Shown here piece after piece: positions 58,643 through 64,000 of a stretch of 64,000 bases of DNA. The notes beneath the pieces were generated by a model. It did not search any database and was not told where the DNA came from. It saw only the letters and a program-made list of their open reading frames with translations. The number at the start of each line of letters is the position of its first letter. The stretch's first letter is position 1. Origin of the DNA: Artemisia argyi (Eukaryota > Streptophyta > Magnoliopsida > Asterales > Asteraceae); contig CM060680.1 of assembly GCA_030686995.1 (NCBI GenBank), positions 197,829,322 to 197,893,321 of the forward strand. Reading direction: 5' to 3'. Both the position numbers and the translations under genes were made by a program.

Positions 58643-61564
58643 GGCTTTAAGAAAAATACGTAGTAACTTAACTAAAAATGGACAACCTAAAACTAAGAAT
58701 GTTTCCGGCAAGTCATCCTTGGCTGCATTACGTATACCTTGTCTTCACATGCAAGAACTTAGATGAATGTACTTTAGTTCTAATCGTGGAATAATGATCA
58801 AGAAGACCAGGATTGTGTAGTGATCATGGTATTAAAGAATACGGGAATCTTTATAATTATGGAAAGATGCAGTTTAATAGGAAGTGGCGAATGTGGGACT
58901 TGATTTCTATATGTGGAAATGGCCTTTTTCTTTGGATCTTAGGGTAGGAAAAACATGTGTCCATAATGATCTTTATATATACAAACATTTAGATAGGTAC
59001 TGCATATATATGTAAAATGTTATGGTGGTTGTTAGGGTTGTCAAAAAAGTCAACCCGACTCGAACAGGACCCGGACCTGAATCTGATTAAGTTAATTCGG
59101 ATCGAGTTACTCAGGTTAATAATTTTATTTGGGTCAACTCGAATAACTCGAATACTAAGTAAGGTCAGGTATCGGGATGAAAATGTTCGGCTAACTCAGG
59201 TTCGGGTCGACCCAATTGACCGAAATAAAGGTATTCATATTTTTTTAATATAATTTTTAAATTGTCTATTTAAACTAATACTAATAGGCAATTTTGTTAC
59301 CAATTTACTCATATTCGCGTTAACCCCGAACCCGAATAAACCTGATCCAAGTAAACCCGACTCGAATTGACCTGAACCCGACTAACCCGAATTTAAATAA
59401 GGTCGAATTCGGGTATGATAGGTTTAGCTTTGATCCAACTTTGATCCAACCCGATGACCCAAACCCGACCCGATTAACACCCTTGTAGTCGACGTCGTGG
59501 TAGCAAACTAGCAATATGGAATATATCACATAAGATTATATAAACATGAGGGGCATAACATGTGAAGGGCCCCATTGTTTATTGCAAGTTGAATGAGGTC
59601 CATTTATGTTCCCCATCCACTTGATGGGTTTGTTTCAATCTTTTTGAAGATCTTATCACTTGTTTGTAATTTCAAAAAACATTTGGATAACATGCTTTTG
59701 TTGGTGTTTGTTTTGCGGTGCGTGTATCTTCTCAATATGAAATACAAAGTAGCACTTTTTAAAGTAGAAAAGTTGATTGATAGATTTTGAAAATCTAATA
59801 ATTTAGCAAATACAAACATAATGAGTGTCGCGATGAATAATAACAATGAACTTTAAGGCTCACCCGACTACAAAAGCTTTCAAATTACACAGAAACGCAC
59901 TAAGGCTTTGTGTCTAGTCATCTAATTATTTTGATCTTAGTGTTTGTCATTTGTAAACATTATATTGTTTTGCATATAGTTTCTAACAGTTGGAATTTTT
60001 AAGTTTGATGCACAGTGTTTTCATATCAACTCGTTTTTTCCAACCCTCGGTATTAGTACAAAATTTAAGAGTATAGCTTAAGACGAACCAGAGTTATAAG
60101 AGACGTAGGTTTCGGGAAGATCCGCGGAACTTTAGACTAAGTGGTAATGTTTGTGATCTCTTGCTAAGAAAAGAAAACAGTCGGTCTCATCGTGGGAAGA
60201 GGATCTCATGATCAGCTTCGGGTGTGAGAGTAAGTTTTTAGAGAGAGAGAAAGCTAGTAATTGTGTGTGTGTCTAGAAGATCTTACCATTGGTTGTGTTT
60301 TACCATTGTATTTATAGGTAATCGATTGCCGTGTTCTTGGAATCAAGAGGTACGGCTCATCTTATTAACCGATGAGTTATAGGATGTTTACCTTGAAGTC
60401 ATGCCCCTTTGACTTGCTTTATGTTTTGTCAGTCGTGTCATTGGATTTGGGAATGCTGCCCTTTATTGACGAGTTGCCGCCTTTCCCTATTTAGCAAACA
60501 TATGTTCTCTCCTTCAACCAATGTTAAATTCCTTACTTCTTTTGGCTGAATGGTGGAATTCTCTAGGTTTTGAATTTGCTAAGTCCTAAGGTCAGGCTGT
60601 ACTTCATCGACGATAATCTTTCGCTGATTCAACCGAACTCCAACCGTTGGGAGATGTAGTTTCGTTGTGGCTATCCAGACATATCAGACTTGTTCCCCAT
60701 TCTTGTTGAATCCAGACTTCTTTCCAGTCCGGGATATTATTTGTGATCATTCGAGACAGTGGCCCATTTATGGATATCCAGACATATCTAGTCGCGTCGT
60801 CTTATTTTGTGCAAGATCCGGACTCTTTCAGTTTAGGTGTACATTATACGTAATCACTCATGTAAAATGCAAAATTCTACACTTATAATGCAAAAATATT
60901 AACAATGGCATGCGATGATCAAAAGAATTTTCGCTTACTCATATATTCACATACTCATTATACAATCCTAAACTGTGGGTGGATAAATCCCTGAAGGTTA
61001 ACTTGACTCGGTTGCGTTTTATAATAAACACATAAATAAACCTCATGATAATAATGCAAGTGAAACATTTCAAAAGACAATTTCCTAGTATATGGACAAC
61101 ACACTAATATCGTTAATCGTCTCACATTTATAAGGCAATTTTTGCACTTATGCTGCATGGCCCCTATCATGTTAATCGTCTCACACTGGGCAATTCACAT
61201 CTAGACATCGAATTTTTTTTTCTTCTTTTTAATGTAAGTGGGTGAGGCAATTCACATCTATAATACTACTCTTCTGAAAAAGAGGACATGGCCATAAACG
61301 GTGTATGTACATTAACTAATTTATTTAAGACAAAAAATAAGAAAGTAGTTCTGAAAAAAAGCCACACAAAAATGTCTATATTCTCTTTAACAGTAAAATA
61401 TTTGACTTAAGTTCCAAGTCCAAAATTTAAATATTTTTCTCTAAAACGGTACTTTACCTAATTTATTTAAGACAACTTTTTATCTTTTTGAATGAGTTAG
61501 TCCTTTTGATTACTTGTACACTACACAAATATGGACAAAATAATCAAATGATCATATGAAGAAG

Positions 61565-61566
<2 letters not shown>
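58325..61566. other. Intergenic with one MITE-like element
   Basis: No supportable gene. 59033-59484 has MITE-like ends (TAGGGTTGTCAA and TTAACACCCTT) and an interior of CAACCCGAC / GGGTCGGG words. 60110-60880 has a CT/GA-rich stretch and two AGACATATC words but no recognisable frame. Confidence 0.45.
59033..59484. mobile_element. Decayed hAT-like MITE
   Basis: Imperfect inverted ends AGGGTTGTCAA / TTAACACCCTT; interior inverted ACCCGAC words. No clear duplication. Confidence 0.4.

Positions 61567-61622
<56 letters not shown>
61567..61622. repeat. (AAT)n microsatellite
   Basis: About 18 units of AAT/ATA. Confidence 0.95.
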
Positions 61623-61627
<5 letters not shown>

Positions 61628-62323
61628 ATCATCTAAAGTACACATGTATAATTGGAAGAATAAGATGAATATATCCACACCCACAAGCATGTAGAAATCA
61701 TATTGCTAAAAGTGTGATTGTTTGTTACTTCATATTGATAAGCATGTAGTTTTTCAGAAATAATCCAATCTCTATTTGTCTTTTACCTTTTTTTAATAAA
61801 GAATTGAGTGAAATTTTAAGATACGCAACATATTTTTAAATAATCTTCGAACTAACTAATATGACCGGTTACTAGTAGGTTAACAAGTTACCCAAAGATT
61901 AAAAGTTACACCGTTGGTCCCCAAACAGGAATAAATTTGCGCATTTGATCCTATTTTTTTTAACGCTCATTAAAATATTTTAAAAAACTTCTAATTTTTT
62001 TTCTTAAAATCTAGATAAAATCCTTTTTTTTTTTCTTTTTTAAATTTAAATTAAAAAAATCGATAAACCTTTTTATACATTTTTTTTAATCTGGATAAAT
62101 TTTTTATATTTTTTAAAAAATCTTGAAAATTGTAATTTAGAAAAAAAAAAAAATATCCAATTTTTCTTTTAAAAAAATTTAAGAAAAATTGGATAAAATT
62201 TTTTGTACATTTCTTAATCTTTTTTTAAGTTTTTTTTTAGTTACAATTTTCAAGAATTTTTAAGAAAATTTATCCAGATTTACAAAAAAACGTATACAAA
62301 ATTTATTGATTTTTTTTTAGTTT

Positions 62324-63392
<1,069 letters not shown>

Positions 63393-63863
63393 ATCAAAGA
63401 TTATTTAGAAGTTTTTAAAAAAAAATATTTTAACGAGCGTTAAAAAAATAGGATCAAATGCATGAATTTGATCAAGTTTGGGGACCAACGGTGTAACTTT
63501 TAATCTTGAGTAACCTTAACCTGCTAGTAACCGGTAATATTAGTTAGATCAAAGTTTATTTGAAAATATGTTGCGTATCTTTCACAATTTATAAAGTATA
63601 TTGCGTAGATTTGTTTATTTAAAAAAATATGTTACGTATCTTTAACTTTCACCTTAAAGAATTTTTACACGCTTAAATGTTTGACCCATTTTAGATAGCG
63701 TGACTATTAATTACTACACATTGAAAAATGTGTAAGTTTTTCACACGCCAATAATCATAGATGAAATAACGTTTCTACACATTTGAAATTGTGTTTAGTT
63801 TTAAGTTTTAACGCATCTTATAGTATAAATAAAAGTATAAAACTACACGTTTTAATAAGTGTA

Positions 63864-64000
63864 GAATTTGACTGCTTATTTGGAGTGGTATAATACTATA
63901 ATCCAAGCCATGCATATCATCTACTGTCAGCAAAGATCCACCGTTGTCGTGAATTTGACTGCTTATTTGGAGTGGTATAATTCAAGCCATGCATATCATC
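63864..64000. repeat. Tandem duplication, about 87-bp period, running out of the window
   Basis: GAATTTGACTGCTTATTTGG and the following TGGTATAA...CAAGCCATGCATATCATC occur at about 63864 and 63951. Confidence 0.85.

Noticed and set aside
60667..60888. 73-residue plus-strand ORF
   Set aside because: Contains a duplicated phrase from AGACATATC-type repeats, no domain, and no supporting context.

Overview
This is a window of a plant nuclear genome. It is AT-rich, has spliced genes with long introns, and is packed with nested LTR retrotransposons, foldback/MITE elements and long (TA)n tracts. The retroelement protein style (gag-protease and protease-like ORFs, a Tat-type integrase, and a spliced 'putative gypsy type transposon' gene) reminds me of Asteraceae genomes. 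That placement is an inference from recalled family patterns, not a database result.

Layout. 1-2689 is the right part of a long LTR of a family that recurs as a complete solo LTR at 40233-42826 (TSD AATAA). 2690-6446 is a degenerate retroelement internal region with two short ORFs and many short GC-rich palindromes. 6447-9206 plus 24411-about 28388 is one Tat-lineage Ty3/gypsy element (here 'D'): broken RT, RNase H, second RNase H and integrase, then a four-exon gene on the opposite strand, then a 3' LTR. D is split by element A (9207-24410, TSD GCGTG). A's 3' LTR is split in turn by its relative B (15538-23557, opposite strand, TSD AGTAT). B encodes gag plus protease but no reverse transcriptase. 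A encodes only a protease-like domain, interrupted by a PIF/Harbinger-like MITE, and carries an hAT-like MITE with an 8-bp TSD. 30172-35304 is a nearly intact Ty1/copia element (E, minus strand, TSD CAGCA) with one in-frame TGA between gag and pol.

Host genes lie in the right half. An R2R3-MYB of the MIXTA/subgroup 9 type (36906-39839, three exons) is followed about 10 kb later by a CYP704B1-like cytochrome P450 (49695-52708, six exons). Tail to tail with the P450, only 67 bp between stop codons, is a DUF962/Mpo1-like membrane protein gene (54715-52776, minus strand, four exons). All three reading frames join cleanly across GT-AG introns. Between and around them are a deletion-derivative copia element (46698-48339, TSD CTAAC), a ~0.6-kb duplicated segment with a hAT-like MITE, foldback elements set in (TA)n microsatellites, an Au-like SINE (58073-58314, 10-bp TSD), and a foldback-within-foldback at 61818-63582.

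Most notable: (i) the antisense spliced gene inside the Tat element; (ii) a twin-hairpin RNA motif with identical 22-nt spacing in three different retroelements; (iii) arrays of the TGACGCCGTCA dyad sitting directly upstream of the LTR TATA box; (iv) three foldback elements whose ends read TATATA-GGG inside (TA)n tracts.
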